A program made the translations under genes and the position numbers. The notes beneath the pieces are model-generated. The model did not search any database. It was not told where the DNA came from and saw only the letters and a program-made list of their open reading frames with translations. 64,000 bases of DNA from Cellulomonas sp. KRMCY2 (GTDB taxonomy: Bacteria; Actinomycetota; Actinomycetes; Actinomycetales; Cellulomonadaceae), in the NCBI RefSeq assembly GCF_000526515.1, contig NZ_JAGF01000001.1, forward strand, positions 4,278,001-4,342,000, in the 5' to 3' direction. This document shows positions 34,301 through 43,539 of this stretch, one piece after another (position 1 is the stretch's first letter; each line of letters starts with the position of its first letter).

Positions 34301-34651
34301 GATCCCCAGCACGCGCTCGGCCTCGAGCTCGGCCGGCAGACCGTGGGTGTCCCAGCCGAAGCGGCGCTCGACCCGGCGCCCCCGCTGGGTCTGGTACCGC
34401 CCGACGACGTCCTTGGCGTAGCCGGTCAGCAGGTGCCCGTAGTGCGGCAGGCCGTTGGCGAAGGGCGGGCCGTCGTAGAAGACGAACTCGTTGGCACCCT
34501 GCTCCCCCGCCGGACGCTGGTCGATGGACGCCTGGAAGGTCCCGTCGGCGTGCCAGTAGGACAGCACGTCCCGCTCCATCGCCGGCAGGTGGGGTGAGGC
34601 GGGGACGGCGGGGCCGTCGTCGCGCGCGGGCCGGTGCATCGGGTAGGCCAT
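31349..34651 (-). CDS. ileS: Isoleucyl-tRNA synthetase, long IleS2-like form
   Basis: A class I synthetase of 1,100 residues. HYGH (residues 70-73) is the HIGH motif and KMSKS starts at residue 631. The editing domain lies between them and an anticodon-binding domain follows. The length and sequences such as [16 protein letters not shown] and DTHGLPAE place it with the eukaryote-like IleRS2 group, often less sensitive to mupirocin. ATG 34651 is used because AGGAGC lies about 8 bases upstream and homology starts there; the frame is open for 650 further codons only because of GC bias. A T-box leader precedes it. Confidence 0.95.
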   Translation of the reverse strand: MAYPMHRPARDDGPAVPASPHLPAMERDVLSYWHADGTFQASIDQRPAGEQGANEFVFYDGPPFANGLPHYGHLLTGYAKDVVGRYQTQRGRRVERRFGWDTHGLPAELEAERVLGITDKAQIDEMGIAAFNEVCRTSVLRYTDEWQEYVTRQARWVDFDNDYKTLDLTYMESVVWAFKQLHDKGLVYEGYRVLPYCWRDETPLSNHELRMDDDVYANRQDPALTVGVRLETGELALLWTTTPWTLPSNLALAVGPEIEYVSVVPGPGSAFADEVVLLAASRLASYARELGEDAREVGRVTGAELAGRRYTPPFGYFEGHPNAHQVLVADFVSTEDGTGLVHLAPAFGEDDMAVCDAAGITPVVPVDSKGRFTVEVRDYAGQLVFDANAPIIADLKAGTGPLADVAQPQRAVVVRHETYDHSYPHCWRCRNPLIYKAVSSWFVRVTAFRDRMVELNEQITWVPDHIRDGQFGKWLAGARDWSISRNRYWGTPIPVWESDDPAYPRIDVYGSVADLEADFGVPVTDLHRPFIDELTRPNPDDPTGRSTMRRIPDVLDVWFDSGSMPYAQVHYPFESSDWFENHYPGDFITEYIGQTRGWFYTLHVLATALFDRPAFRTSVSHGIVLGSDGRKMSKSLRNYPDVNEVFDRDGSDAMRWFLMASPILRGGNLVVTEEGIRSEVRQVLLPLWSTWYFFTLYAGAADGGAGLVAEPLRAEQVADLPVMDRYLLARTRALVTTTTAQLDAYDVPGACETVRVHLDVLTNWYVRTARQRFWDEDPAAFATLATALEVLTRVMAPLAPLLTEEVWRGLTGGRSVHLTDWPVLVDAEGAPTALGQVLVADDALVAAVDEVREIVSVALGLRKANGLRVRQPLRELGVALSDPAAVEPYSALIAAELNVKHLTLVDIAEVGPAELGVTSRLAVNARVAGPRLGRGVQEVIRAAKAGDWTRLDDVVVVQTAAGPVPLEPAEYELTTVVAEGAGEDQVAAVLSGGGVVLLDTGLDDALVAEGYARDVVRVVQDERKAAGLQVSDRIRLTLTVPVEQVAAVEAHQEMIGRETLATTVVVEAGAVADGVVAVARVDLAVPDEGSDEGAAEGAES

Positions 34652-34739
34652 CGAGGTGCTCCTGTACGTCACGGTGCTGGCTGGTCGTCGTGCTGCCACA
34701 TCGTGCGAGGACGACGGTCCGGCGTCATCGGACGCCGTG

Positions 34740-34930
34740 CCCACCGCGGTGCCACCTCGCTTGCCCCGACTCGTCGGCCCCGGAGACCGGGGACGACAGG
34801 GCGGGACCGCTCGTCGAGGCTGTGACGGGCCCACCCGTCCGGTTCTACTGCGGACGCCGTCCCGTGCGGGGACCGCGCCCGGTTCTTCCGGAGGCTCGCC
34901 GGTGATGGCCGGGTCGACGCCTGTGCCGCT
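34740..34930 (-). promoter_or_regulatory. T-box leader controlling ileS (AUC specifier)
   Basis: Read on the minus strand, the T-box AGGTGGCACCGCGG is the complement of 34744-34757. About 150 bases upstream, the sequence GGCCATCACCGGCGAGCC places an isoleucine codon AUC (complement of 34904-34906) in the expected specifier position. A -10-like TAGCAT (complement of 34932-34937) lies just before. About 90 bases separate the T-box from the start codon, without a U-run, so control is more likely on translation than by termination, as in known actinobacterial ileS T-boxes. The bulge reads UGGC. The rest of the 420-base gap, 34938-35071, holds no gene. Confidence 0.85.
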
Positions 34931-35071
34931 GATGCTACCCGGCCCGCCCGGCGGCCGGCTCACCGAGGTCGGCGCCGCCACACGGCCACGCCCGCATGGC
35001 CCTGGACGACCCGGTCGCCACAGCCCTGCCATCGCGGGCGGAATCAGGGCCGAGGTGCCAGGGTGTTGCCC

Positions 35072-35842
35072 ATGAGCACCGTTCGCGCAGCGGCCGCAGC
35101 GGCCGGCAACACTCCCGTCGTCGAGCATGGTGCGCGCCTCGGCTACGCCGCCGGCGGCCTGCTCCATCTCCTGCTGGCGTGGGTCACCGTCCAGATGGCC
35201 TGGACCTCGTACGGCGGCGAGGCGGACCAGTCCGGCGCGCTCGGCACCCTCGCGGGGAGCGCCGTCGGCTCGATCCTGCTGTGGGCGACAGCGGCCGGTT
35301 TCGCGCTGCTCGCCGTCTGGCAGGTCATCGAGGCCATCGCCCGGCGCGACCTCGGTACCTGGCTCAAGTCCGCAGGCAAGGCCGCGGTGTACGTCGCGCT
35401 CGCCTGGACGGCCGCGTCGGTCGTCCAGGGTTCGGGTGGCAGCTCGGACACGTCCGGGATGACCGCGTCGCTGATGGCCAAGCCATACGGCAGGGCTCTG
35501 CTCGCGGCTGTCGGCCTGACCGTTCTCGGGATCGCGGTCTACCACGTCGTCAAGGGGTGGCGCGCGAGCTTCCTGGCCGACCTCCGTGAGCACCCCGGGA
35601 CCTGGACGGTGACTACGGGACGCATCGGCTACGTCGCCAAGGGGGTGGCGCTGGCCCTGGTCGGCGCCTTCCTCGTCGGTGCGGGGGCGACGGGCGAGTC
35701 GGAACGCGCCAAGGACCTCGACGGTGCGCTCCGGTCGGTCCTGGAGGCGCCGCTGGGCAAGGTCCTGCTGACGCTCGTCGCCATCGGCTTCGCCGCCTAC
35801 GGCCTGTACTCGTTCGCGCGCGCGCGCTACGCCCGGGTCTGA
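35072..35842 (+). CDS. DUF1206 membrane protein
   Basis: A 256-residue protein with six predicted membrane segments arranged as three repeated pairs, the DUF1206 pattern; each repeat begins with a Gly-Tyr-rich turn such as [17 protein letters not shown] or [16 protein letters not shown]. Function unknown. ATG 35072 starts the conserved region. Its end overlaps the convergent PAP2 gene by 16 bases. Divergent from ileS. Confidence 0.85.
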   Translation: MSTVRAAAAAAGNTPVVEHGARLGYAAGGLLHLLLAWVTVQMAWTSYGGEADQSGALGTLAGSAVGSILLWATAAGFALLAVWQVIEAIARRDLGTWLKSAGKAAVYVALAWTAASVVQGSGGSSDTSGMTASLMAKPYGRALLAAVGLTVLGIAVYHVVKGWRASFLADLREHPGTWTVTTGRIGYVAKGVALALVGAFLVGAGATGESERAKDLDGALRSVLEAPLGKVLLTLVAIGFAAYGLYSFARARYARV

Positions 35843-36522
35843 CCGGCGTCTCGTCGGAGGTAGCGCCAGGCCAGCCACGCGCAGACCAGACCGGTGGCCA
35901 TCCCGACGAGCACGTCCGACGGGTGGTGCATGCCCCGGTAGAGCCGGGAGTACGCCACCAGGAGCGGGACCGCCAGACACGCCGCGGTGGCCGCCCAGCG
36001 CAGCACGGGATGGCTGATCCGCTGGCACAGCAGGGCCAGGGTCACGTAGAACGCCGTCGACGCCCCGACGTGGCCGCTGGGGAAGCCCGACGTCGGCGGG
36101 GAGACGTCGAGCGGCTCCACCCCCGGCCGGCCACGGCCGACGGCCGCCGCCGAGGTCACGAAGACCGCCGACTGCACCGAGATCGCGATGGCCGGGACGA
36201 CCGCGAGCCACCACTGGCGCGTGCGCCACCAGACCACCGCCATCACGACGGCGCACACCGCGATGATGAGCAGCGTCCCGCCGATGGCGGACCACGCGGC
36301 GGTGAACGCGTCGAGAGCCGGTGTCCGCGAGGCGGCCAACGCCTCGTTCACCGCGACCTCGCCCGGCAACCCGTCGAGCGGTCCGACGATCAGCAACCCG
36401 ATCGACACGATCGCGAGCCAGAGGCCGAGTGCGGGGATCAGGGTGCGGCGCACGAGGTCGTTCCAGGCTTGGGCGAACGTCGGCTGGGACGGGTCGAGCC
36501 CGAAGCGGTGCAGGAAGGCCAT
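35827..36522 (-). CDS. PAP2-family membrane phosphatase (first)
   Basis: A 231-residue protein with about six membrane segments. PAP2 motifs: GRGRPG (motif 1, with the Arg-Pro pair), PSGHVG (motif 2, catalytic His) and [16 protein letters not shown] (motif 3, nucleophile His). Members remove phosphate from lipid phosphates such as phosphatidate or undecaprenyl pyrophosphate on the outer membrane face. The exact substrate is not predictable. Its ATG overlaps the stop of a second PAP2 gene (ATGA). Confidence 0.88.
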   Translation of the reverse strand: MAFLHRFGLDPSQPTFAQAWNDLVRRTLIPALGLWLAIVSIGLLIVGPLDGLPGEVAVNEALAASRTPALDAFTAAWSAIGGTLLIIAVCAVVMAVVWWRTRQWWLAVVPAIAISVQSAVFVTSAAAVGRGRPGVEPLDVSPPTSGFPSGHVGASTAFYVTLALLCQRISHPVLRWAATAACLAVPLLVAYSRLYRGMHHPSDVLVGMATGLVCAWLAWRYLRRDAGQTRA

Positions 36523-37217
36523 CAGTTCCCCTCAAGGTCGTGGACGGTGGTGGACGGGCGCCGGCCGACGAAACCGAGGTAGGAGGCCCCCGCCATCGCG
36601 CAGCCCAGGGCGACACCCGCAACGACGTCGGACGGGTAGTGGGCGCCGAGGTACACGCGGTCCAGTCCGGTCACGACCACCGCCGCGGCCACAGCCCCCG
36701 GGACCGCGATCCGACCGCGCGGGCCGAGCAGCGGCCAGACGAGCAGGACGAAGATGAGGCCGGCGGACGCGGTGTTGGTCGCGTGCCCGGACGGGAAGCT
36801 GTAGCCGGGGGCGTGGGCGACCGCGTCCTCGACGACCGGACGTGCCCGTCGCACGAGGAGCTTGACCAGCAGCCCGAGGTTCCACGAGACCATCAACGTG
36901 ATGAACGCCCACAGGGCGCGCGAGGCCAGGCCGTGCCGGCGCCAGACCCACACGCACGCCCCCGTCACGACGAGGTTGACCCACCGCGCTTCGAACGCAG
37001 CCTGCCAGATCAGCAGCACACTGCGCAGCGCGGGGTTCGCCCGCGTGACGTCGGTGGCTGCCGCGATCGCCAGCTCGTCGACGTGGACGACGGGCGAGAC
37101 CTGGGCGCGGATCAGGAAGGCCAGAGCAGCCACCGGGAGACCGAAGCCGAGTGCGAAGCCGACCGCACGTCCCATCCGGCGCCACCGCGGGACGTGGATC
37201 GGCCCGTGGTCAACCAC
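36522..37217 (-). CDS. PAP2-family membrane phosphatase (second)
   Basis: A 231-residue paralogue of its downstream neighbour, of the same length. Motifs: [16 protein letters not shown] and [16 protein letters not shown]. Again about six membrane segments. GTG 37217 is given; ATG 37175 (15th codon) is possible, and neither has a good ribosome site. The pair overlaps by 4 bases and is probably translated together. Confidence 0.87.
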   Translation of the reverse strand: MVDHGPIHVPRWRRMGRAVGFALGFGLPVAALAFLIRAQVSPVVHVDELAIAAATDVTRANPALRSVLLIWQAAFEARWVNLVVTGACVWVWRRHGLASRALWAFITLMVSWNLGLLVKLLVRRARPVVEDAVAHAPGYSFPSGHATNTASAGLIFVLLVWPLLGPRGRIAVPGAVAAAVVVTGLDRVYLGAHYPSDVVAGVALGCAMAGASYLGFVGRRPSTTVHDLEGN

Positions 37218-37415
37218 CGGACCGCCGCAAGGGTCGGCGCGGGGCTCGCTGCCCGATCATTCGGAAAGGCTAGGACGAGGCTGGCGTCGGCGCGCGTCGG
37301 AGCGTCCCGCTCGAGCCCGTCAGTCCCCGATCCGGCTCGACGGGCAGACGGGACCATCCCGGTACTGGTTGGATACGGACATATCAGGCATCCGTCCAGC
37401 GGCAGGAGGTGACGC

Positions 37416-38153
37416 ATGGCGGGCGACGCAGCGCGCGCCGGCACGGGTCCGGACGCTGCGGACGGGCTGTCGCGTGCGATCCTCGACCGCCGGCCCTCCG
37501 CCGCGCGAGGATCGGGCGCGACAGCCGCACCCGCTCCGGCGCCGCCGCCGGTGGACCTCGACCGGTCCATGGCGCGCGACTACGCCGACGTCGTCGCAGC
37601 GGTCCGTCTCATCTCGGGCGACCGGAGCCGGGCCGAGGAGGCCGTCCAGGACGCCCTCGTGGCCCTGGTGTCCCGGCCGCCGGCCGAGCCGCTCCGCTCC
37701 GCCAGTGCCTGGGTCACCGTCGTCGCCTCCAACGCCGCCCGGTCGCACTACCGCCGGACGGGTCTCGAGCAACGCCCGCTCGACCGGGTCGGCGGAGCCA
37801 CCGGGCCGGCGTCGACCGGCACGGCATCCACCGGCACGGCATCCACCGGCACTGCGTCCACCGAGATCGAGTCCACCGGCATCGAGTCCACCGCGATCCA
37901 GGACGACGAGATCCAGGACGACGACGCGGCCGACCGACTCGCTCAGCAGGTGGCGGTGCGCGACGCGATCGGACGCCTCCCGCTCGGGCAGCGCCAGGTG
38001 TGCGTGATGCACTAGTACCGCGACGCCTCGGTCGCGGACATCGCGGCGGGCCTCGGTGTCACCGAGGCGACCGTCACGACCCAGCTCTACCGGGCACGCG
38101 TCGCGCTCGCCGTCGCCCTCGGCGCGACCGTCGAGGAGGAGCCCGGTGCCTGA
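37416..38153 (+). pseudogene. ECF-type sigma factor gene interrupted by an amber codon in region 4
   Basis: The reading frame is sound at both ends. It starts at ATG 37416 behind a strong AGGAGGTGACGC. Region 2 is recognisable (YADVVAAVRLISGDRSRAEE, ASAWVTVVASNAARSHYRR). Region 4 begins RLPLGQRQVCVMH, then TAG at 38013-38015, then continues YRDASVADIAAGLGVTEATV and LYRARVALAVAL to a TGA at 38151. Relatives have aromatic residues here, so TAC to TAG is the simplest change. The truncated 199-residue product lacks the -35-binding helix-turn-helix. A six-unit 15-bp repeat encodes the linker. A sequencing error or readthrough is possible. Confidence 0.85.
37815..37904 (+). repeat. 15-bp minisatellite in the sigma factor linker
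   Basis: Six units (consensus ACCGGCACGGCATCC, degenerating rightward) at 37815, 37830, 37845, 37860, 37875 and 37890. They encode a Thr/Ser/Gly/Ile-rich linker between sigma regions 2 and 4. The period is a multiple of three. Confidence 0.85.
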
Positions 38154-39200
38154 GCCCGAGCGCACCTCCCTGGACGCGATCGTGCGCCGCGCGCTGCACG
38201 ATGCGGCGCAGCCCGGCGACCCGACGGGGGTCGCCGAGCTGGTCCGTGCGCGCCTGGTGAACGATCCGCACCTGCCCGGTCACGGCAGTCCCGGCAGTCC
38301 CGGCAGTCCCGGCAGTCCCGGCAGTCGCAGCGGCGGCCCAGGGGCCGTCGGCACCGCACCCGGCGTCCCCACCGCCCGTCGGTCCGCTGCCGGGGCCGAC
38401 CCGCCCGGCGGACGCACGGCAGGCGGGTGGGTCGCGTCGGAGCCGGTGAGCGGACGGCTCGGTGGCCCAGGCGTGCGGGTCCGGTGGATCGCCGGCGCCG
38501 CGGCGGCGATGATCGTCATCGGCGCGGGACTGGTGTTCTCCGGTGTGCTCGACCGGCCGGGCCTCGGCGTCGTCGACGGCAACAACGTGGCCGTCACGGC
38601 CGACGACGCCCCGCGCACCTCCGCCACCGCCGACGCGTGCCCCGGCGCCGATGCCTTCGGGTCGCTCGTCGCGGACTACCGGGACGACTCCGCCGGCCGG
38701 GCCCGCGACGGCTGCCGCCCGGTGGTCGCCGAGACCGGAGCGGCCGCCGGGATCACCGCCGCGCCGACCGTCGGGCCGACGGCGACGCCCCTGAGCCGGC
38801 CCCGGCACCGGCCCCGACGACCGACCCCGTACCGGACCCCAGCCCGACCACACCGGGGCCGCCGACCAACGCCGCGCCGCACCTGGTCCAGGTCGCCGCG
38901 GCCGACGCCGAGATCTGGACCTCCGACAGTGCGGGGACCTGTGGGCCGACCAGCACGCAGGTGAGCGCCGACGCCACGGACGACGCGGGGGTCGCGGGCG
39001 TCACGATGAGCTGGTCGGGCACCACCGTCCCGATGTCCTCGGTCGCCTGGACGTGGAGCGGGACCTTCGGCGGGTTCACCAATGCCGACGTGCCGACCTC
39101 GACCTACACCGACGTCGCGGTGACGGTGACCGCCGTCGATGCGGCCGGTGCGTCGGCCGCGGCGCAGGTCACGGTCCGCGTCCGGTACTGCCCGGTCTGA
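38146..39200 (+). pseudogene. Membrane anti-sigma-like protein gene with a -1 frameshift
   Basis: GTG 38146 overlaps the sigma gene's end by 8 bases. The first part encodes VPEPERTSLDAIVRRALHDAA, a Gly-Ser-Pro repeat, and one membrane segment (VRWIAGAAAAMIVIGAGLVF). Near the C-run 38788-38791 sense coding moves to another frame: before it the frame reads AAPTVGPTATP, after it PEPAPAPAPTTDPVPDP and a Thr/Val/Ser-rich extracellular domain ending in VRYCPV (stop 39198-39200). One extra C would restore a single product of about 350 residues. The anti-sigma role is inferred from operon position and topology only; no ZAS motif is seen. Confidence 0.75.
38284..38328 (+). repeat. 9-bp tandem repeat, five units
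   Basis: GGCAGTCCC units at 38284, 38293, 38302, 38311 and a variant at 38320, encoding Gly-Ser-Pro repeats in the cytoplasmic part of the membrane protein. Confidence 0.85.
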
Positions 39201-39234
39201 GCGGTCAGGCGCCCGCGCCGGGGCGGCGCGCAGA

Positions 39235-40311
39235 TCAGTCCGGGAGCACCGTCAGGTCACTCGGCAGACCTCCGAGGGGGCCGTGCCGCAGGCACGCGAC
39301 GGAACGCCGGGGCTCGAGGCCTGCGAACGCCGTCGGGCCGATGGTCGGGTGCTCGACGGTGCACACGTCGGCCACGGCGCTGCAGCGCGGCGCGAACGGG
39401 CAGCCGGGCGGCCGCGCCATCAGGTCGGGCGGCGAGCCGGGGATCCCGCCGAGCTCACGGCGCGGGCCGCGCAGCGGCGGGAAGGAGTGCAGCAGGTCGC
39501 GCGCGTAGGGGTGCCTCGGACGCCGGTAGATGTCCTGGGCGGGCGCGTCCTCGACGATCTCACCGGCGTACATGATCGCGATCCGGTCGGCGATCTCGAT
39601 CAGCAGCGACACGTCGTGCGTGATGAAGATGACGGAGAACCCGAGGCGGTCGCGGAGCTCGGCGATCTGCTCGATGATCTGGCGCTGCATGACGACGTCG
39701 AGCGCGGTCGTCGGCTCGTCCATGATCAGCACCTGCGGGTCGAGGGCGAGCGCCATCGCGATCATGACCCGCTGGCGCATGCCCCCGGACAGCTGATGAG
39801 GGTACGAGCGCAGCCGGTCCGCGGAGATGCCGACCATCTCGAGCAGATCGGCCGAGCGCTCCAGCGCCTCGCGTTGCGACACACCCGGACGGTGCGCCCG
39901 GATGCCGTCGGCGATCTGGCGGCCGACCCGGAACACCGGGTTGAGGCTGTTCATCGCACCCTGGAACACGATCGCCATGTCCTGCCAGCGTGCGGCGCGC
40001 AGCGCGGCGTCGGACATCGAGAGCACGTCGGTGCTCGACCCGTCGCGGTCGTGGAAGATCACCTCGCCGCCGGTGATCAGACCGGGTGGCGGCAGCAGCC
40101 GGGTCGCTGCATAGGCCAGCGTCGACTTGCCGCACCCGGACTCCCCGGCCAGGCCGAGCAGCTCGCCACGGTGCAGGGTCAGCGAGACCTGACGCAGCAC
40201 GTGCGTCGGCGTGTCGTCGTAGCCGTAGTCGACCGACAGGTTGCGGATCTCGAGCGCGGGCTGCGGGCTCGCCGCAGGCAGCGGCAACCGCTGCGACGTC
40301 AGGGCGGTCAT
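39235..40311 (-). CDS. Oligopeptide-family ABC transporter ATPase (OppD-like)
   Basis: A 358-residue ATPase with Walker [13 protein letters not shown], signature LSGGMRQRV, Walker [13 protein letters not shown], and the C-terminal oligopeptide-transporter extension with cysteines ([15 protein letters not shown]) typical of OppD/DppD. Last gene of the operon beginning with the GH3 glucosidase; its ATG overlaps the preceding permease stop by 4 bases. Such transporters carry oligosaccharides as well as peptides. Confidence 0.9.
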   Translation of the reverse strand: MTALTSQRLPLPAASPQPALEIRNLSVDYGYDDTPTHVLRQVSLTLHRGELLGLAGESGCGKSTLAYAATRLLPPPGLITGGEVIFHDRDGSSTDVLSMSDAALRAARWQDMAIVFQGAMNSLNPVFRVGRQIADGIRAHRPGVSQREALERSADLLEMVGISADRLRSYPHQLSGGMRQRVMIAMALALDPQVLIMDEPTTALDVVMQRQIIEQIAELRDRLGFSVIFITHDVSLLIEIADRIAIMYAGEIVEDAPAQDIYRRPRHPYARDLLHSFPPLRGPRRELGGIPGSPPDLMARPPGCPFAPRCSAVADVCTVEHPTIGPTAFAGLEPRRSVACLRHGPLGGLPSDLTVLPD

Positions 40312-41303
40312 GACCGGTCCTCCGTGGCCTCATGGACGACCGGCGTGAAGCCGATGCGCGGCCGGATGCCGCGGCGACGCAAGGCACGTGCGTGCAGCCC
40401 CGTGCTGCGCAGACGCGGGTTGACGAACTCGTCGATCCCGAAGTTGATCAGGGTCAGTCCCATCCCGAGCAGCGCGATGCACAGCCCGGCCGGCACGAAC
40501 CACCACCACGCACCCCGCTGCAGGGCCAGGTTGTTCTGCGCCCAGAAGAGGATCGTGCCCCAGTTCCAGTCGCTGACCGACGTGATGCCGATGAAGGCCA
40601 GCGTGATCTGGGAGAGCACGGCGAAGTTGACCGTGCCGACGAAGCCCGCGGCGATGATCGCAGTCAGGTTCGGCAGGATCTCGGCCGTGATGATCCGCCA
40701 GGTCCGCTCGCCGTTCGCTCGGGCGGCCTCGATGAAGTCGCGTCTGCGCAGCGAGAGGGTCTGGGCGCGCAGCACCCGGGCCCCCCAGGCCCACCCGGTC
40801 GCCGCGATGACCAGCGCGACGGTCAGCCCGCCGGCCGACGGCAGCTGGCCCGCGATGATGATGATCAGCGGCAGCTGCGGGATGACGAGGAACACGTTGG
40901 ACAGGGCCGAGAGCGTCTCGTCGCCGACTCCCCCGACGAACCCTGCGGTCACACCGATCAGGACGCCGACGACCGTCGCTGCGATCCCGGCGGTGAAGCC
41001 GACGATCATCACTCCCCTGGTGCCGACCAGGATCTGGGACAGGATGTCCTCGCCGAGGTGGGTCGTGCCGAACAGGTGCCGGAGGGACGGCCCCTGCAGC
41101 ACGTCGGCGCTGATCATGGAGGGGTCGTAGGGCGCGAGCCACGGCCCGAGGAAGGCCAGCAACGTGAAGAACCCGAGGATCGCGATCCCGGTCAGCGCCT
41201 TGGCGTTGCGCAGGAAGAGCAGCTTCTGCGGCTTGCGCGTCCGGGCGCCGGGCCCGGGGGCGACGTCGGGCGTGCCGGACAGGATCGTGGTGTCGACGGC
41301 CAT
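40308..41303 (-). CDS. Oligopeptide-family ABC permease (OppC-like)
   Basis: A 331-residue permease with about six membrane segments and the BPD_transp_1 EAA-type loop (EAARANGERTWRIITAEILPN). The N-terminal domain ends LAPYDPSMISADVLQGPS, and HLFGTTHLGEDILSQI is the OppC signature. It lies 3 bases after the OppB-like permease gene. Confidence 0.9.
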   Translation of the reverse strand: MAVDTTILSGTPDVAPGPGARTRKPQKLLFLRNAKALTGIAILGFFTLLAFLGPWLAPYDPSMISADVLQGPSLRHLFGTTHLGEDILSQILVGTRGVMIVGFTAGIAATVVGVLIGVTAGFVGGVGDETLSALSNVFLVIPQLPLIIIIAGQLPSAGGLTVALVIAATGWAWGARVLRAQTLSLRRRDFIEAARANGERTWRIITAEILPNLTAIIAAGFVGTVNFAVLSQITLAFIGITSVSDWNWGTILFWAQNNLALQRGAWWWFVPAGLCIALLGMGLTLINFGIDEFVNPRLRSTGLHARALRRRGIRPRIGFTPVVHEATEDRS

Positions 41304-41306
41304 GTC

Positions 41307-42287
41307 TCAGCCTTCCTGACGGGTCCGCGGGTCGAGCGCGGCGTAGACGACGTCCGCGAACACGTTCGCGACGAGCACGGACAGGGTGATGACCAGGAAG
41401 CACCCCTGCATGAGCGGGTAGTCGTGCGTCGAGACAGCCTGGTAGAGCACGTAGCCGATGCCCTGGTAGGAGAAGACCATCTCCATGATCAGGGTGCCGC
41501 CGACGATGAAGCCGAGGGACAGGGCGAAGCTCGACATCTGGGGCAGGATCGCGTTCCGCGCGGCGTAGCCGAAGACCACCGAGCGCTCCGGCAGCCCCTT
41601 GGCCTGGGCGACCGTGACGTAGTCCTCCGACGAGACGGTGACCATCATGTTGCGCATGCCGAGGATCCAGCCGGAGACCGAGGACAGGACGACCGTCAGG
41701 GCCGGGAGCGCGCCGTGCTCGATCACCGAGCCGGCGAACTCCCAGCTCAGGTTCGGCACCATCGACCGGTCGTAGTTGCCGCTGCTGGGGAACCAGCCGA
41801 GCGCGACGGAGAGCAGTGCGATCGCGATCAGCCCTAGCCAGAAGTACGGCACGGCCGAGAAGAACGTCGAGACCGGCAGCAGGCCGTCGGCCCACGTGCC
41901 GCGACGCCACCCGATGAACGTGCCGATGAGCGTCCCGATGAGGAAGCTGATGACTGTCGCGATGCCGACGAGCCCGATGGTCCAGGGCAGCGACTGCTGG
42001 ACGATCTCGATGACCGGCGTCGGGAAGAAGGTGAACGACACCCCGAGGTCACCGGAGAGCAGAAGCCGCCAGTAGGCCAGGTACTGGTCCCAGGTCGACT
42101 GCGTCGAGTCGACCCCGAAGAGCACCTCCAGGGCATGCCGGGCGTTCGAGTCGAGCCGGCCCTGGAAGCGGTTGAGCAGGGCCGTGACCGGGTCGCCCGG
42201 CATGAAGCGCGGGATGAAGAAGTTGAGGGTGATCGCCGCCCAGGCGGTGATCAGGTAGAAGACGGCGCGACGGACGAAGAACCTCAT
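41307..42287 (-). CDS. Oligopeptide-family ABC permease (OppB-like)
   Basis: A 326-residue permease with an N-terminal membrane segment ([21 protein letters not shown]), the OppB pattern [11 protein letters not shown], and the loop [29 protein letters not shown] 42287 overlaps the preceding ATPase stop by 4 bases; the long open frame upstream is not coding. Confidence 0.9.
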   Translation of the reverse strand: MRFFVRRAVFYLITAWAAITLNFFIPRFMPGDPVTALLNRFQGRLDSNARHALEVLFGVDSTQSTWDQYLAYWRLLLSGDLGVSFTFFPTPVIEIVQQSLPWTIGLVGIATVISFLIGTLIGTFIGWRRGTWADGLLPVSTFFSAVPYFWLGLIAIALLSVALGWFPSSGNYDRSMVPNLSWEFAGSVIEHGALPALTVVLSSVSGWILGMRNMMVTVSSEDYVTVAQAKGLPERSVVFGYAARNAILPQMSSFALSLGFIVGGTLIMEMVFSYQGIGYVLYQAVSTHDYPLMQGCFLVITLSVLVANVFADVVYAALDPRTRQEG

Positions 42288-43429
42288 CGCCGGTCCTCCT
42301 TCGCAGGCTCGTGGCCGACGGCGGCCAGGACTGTCACGTCGATCGCCGGGCGGGCGCAGTAGGCATCGAGAACCGAGCCCAGGACCGGGCGGTCGAGCCG
42401 TTCGGAGTAGCCCCAGCACGCGGCCAGCCGACCAGGACCGACCTCGACCAGCGGGGGCACCTCGGCGGTGCACAGGTCCACAGCGAACGGGCACCGGGGG
42501 TTGAAGCGGCAGCCGGGCGGTGGGGTGACCAGGCTCGGCGCCTCGCCACGGGCGCCGCGGGCACGGGCGTCGAGGTCGTCGGGGTCGGGCGCCGAGCGGA
42601 CCAGCAGCTGGGTGTAGGGGTGCCGGGGGTCCTGGGTCACCGACTCGCTGTCCCCGGACTCGACCACGCGCCCGGCGTACAGGACCACTGTCCGGTCCGC
42701 GAAGTACCGTGCCGAGGCGATGTCGTGGGTGATGTAGAGGATCGCGATGTGCAGGCGGTCCCGGAGGTCGCGCAGCAGGTTGAGGATGCCGAGGCGGATC
42801 GAGACGTCGAGCATCGAGATCGGCTCGTCGGCGAGCAGCACCTCGGGGTCGGCGGCAAGGGCCCTGGCGATGGCGACGCGTTGCCGCTGACCGCCGGACA
42901 GCTCGTGCGGGAACTTGTCGACGTACCGCTCGGCCGGCGTCAGCTGGACGCGCTCGAGCAGCTCGACCAGGGCGCCCTCCAGCTCGGTCCCGCGCAGCCG
43001 ACCGCGATGGATCCGCAGGCTGCGGGTCAGGATGTACCGGACGGTGTGCACCGGGTTCAGCGAACCGAACGGGTCCTGGAAGATCATCTGGACCTGGTGC
43101 ACGTACCGCCGGAACGCCCGCCGGTTGTGCGCCGTGGCGTCGGTGCCGTGCAGCAGGATCTGGCCGCTCGTGACGGGCATCAGCTGGGCGAGCAGCCGGG
43201 CGATGGTCGACTTCCCCGACCCGGACTCCCCGACCAGCGCGACGACCTGCCCGCGGCGCAGCTCGAGGTCGACGTCGTCGACCGCGTGCACCACGGCACG
43301 CGAGCGCAGGCCGCGCACCGGGAAGTGCTTGCGGATCGCCCGGGCGACCAGGACCGGTTGCTCGTCGGCAGCCGGCGGGGTGCGCAGGGCTGCGCCCGGC
43401 GGGATCGGTTCGTTCGGTCGGGTTCGCAT
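42284..43429 (-). CDS. Oligopeptide-family ABC transporter ATPase (OppF-like)
   Basis: A 381-residue ATPase with Walker [15 protein letters not shown], signature [15 protein letters not shown], Walker [13 protein letters not shown], and the Cys-containing C-terminal extension ([13 protein letters not shown]). ATG 43429 has GAGGTG upstream. With the OppD-like ATPase at the operon end it gives the two-ATPase layout of this family. A 110-base gap precedes it, after the binding-protein gene. Confidence 0.9.
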   Translation of the reverse strand: MRTRPNEPIPPGAALRTPPAADEQPVLVARAIRKHFPVRGLRSRAVVHAVDDVDLELRRGQVVALVGESGSGKSTIARLLAQLMPVTSGQILLHGTDATAHNRRAFRRYVHQVQMIFQDPFGSLNPVHTVRYILTRSLRIHRGRLRGTELEGALVELLERVQLTPAERYVDKFPHELSGGQRQRVAIARALAADPEVLLADEPISMLDVSIRLGILNLLRDLRDRLHIAILYITHDIASARYFADRTVVLYAGRVVESGDSESVTQDPRHPYTQLLVRSAPDPDDLDARARGARGEAPSLVTPPPGCRFNPRCPFAVDLCTAEVPPLVEVGPGRLAACWGYSERLDRPVLGSVLDAYCARPAIDVTVLAAVGHEPAKEDRR

Positions 43430-43539
43430 GGGGCACCTCGTCGTCGGGGCGTCGGTGGCGGGCGGCCGCAGGTGCGGTCGGCGGCGGGGGGCGCCCACCG
43501 CACCTGCGGGTCATGCGCTCATCGGAGCGTCGGGCCCGC

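Noticed and set aside
34652-36622. A 650-codon N-terminal extension of ileS
   Set aside because: It crosses the T-box, the DUF1206 gene and a PAP2 gene. Homology and the ribosome site fix the start at 34651.
38146-38964. Unshifted frame ending at 38964 as the true product
   Set aside because: After about 38790 it becomes an Arg/Pro-rich string typical of a shadow frame, while the other frame gains normal extracellular-domain composition.
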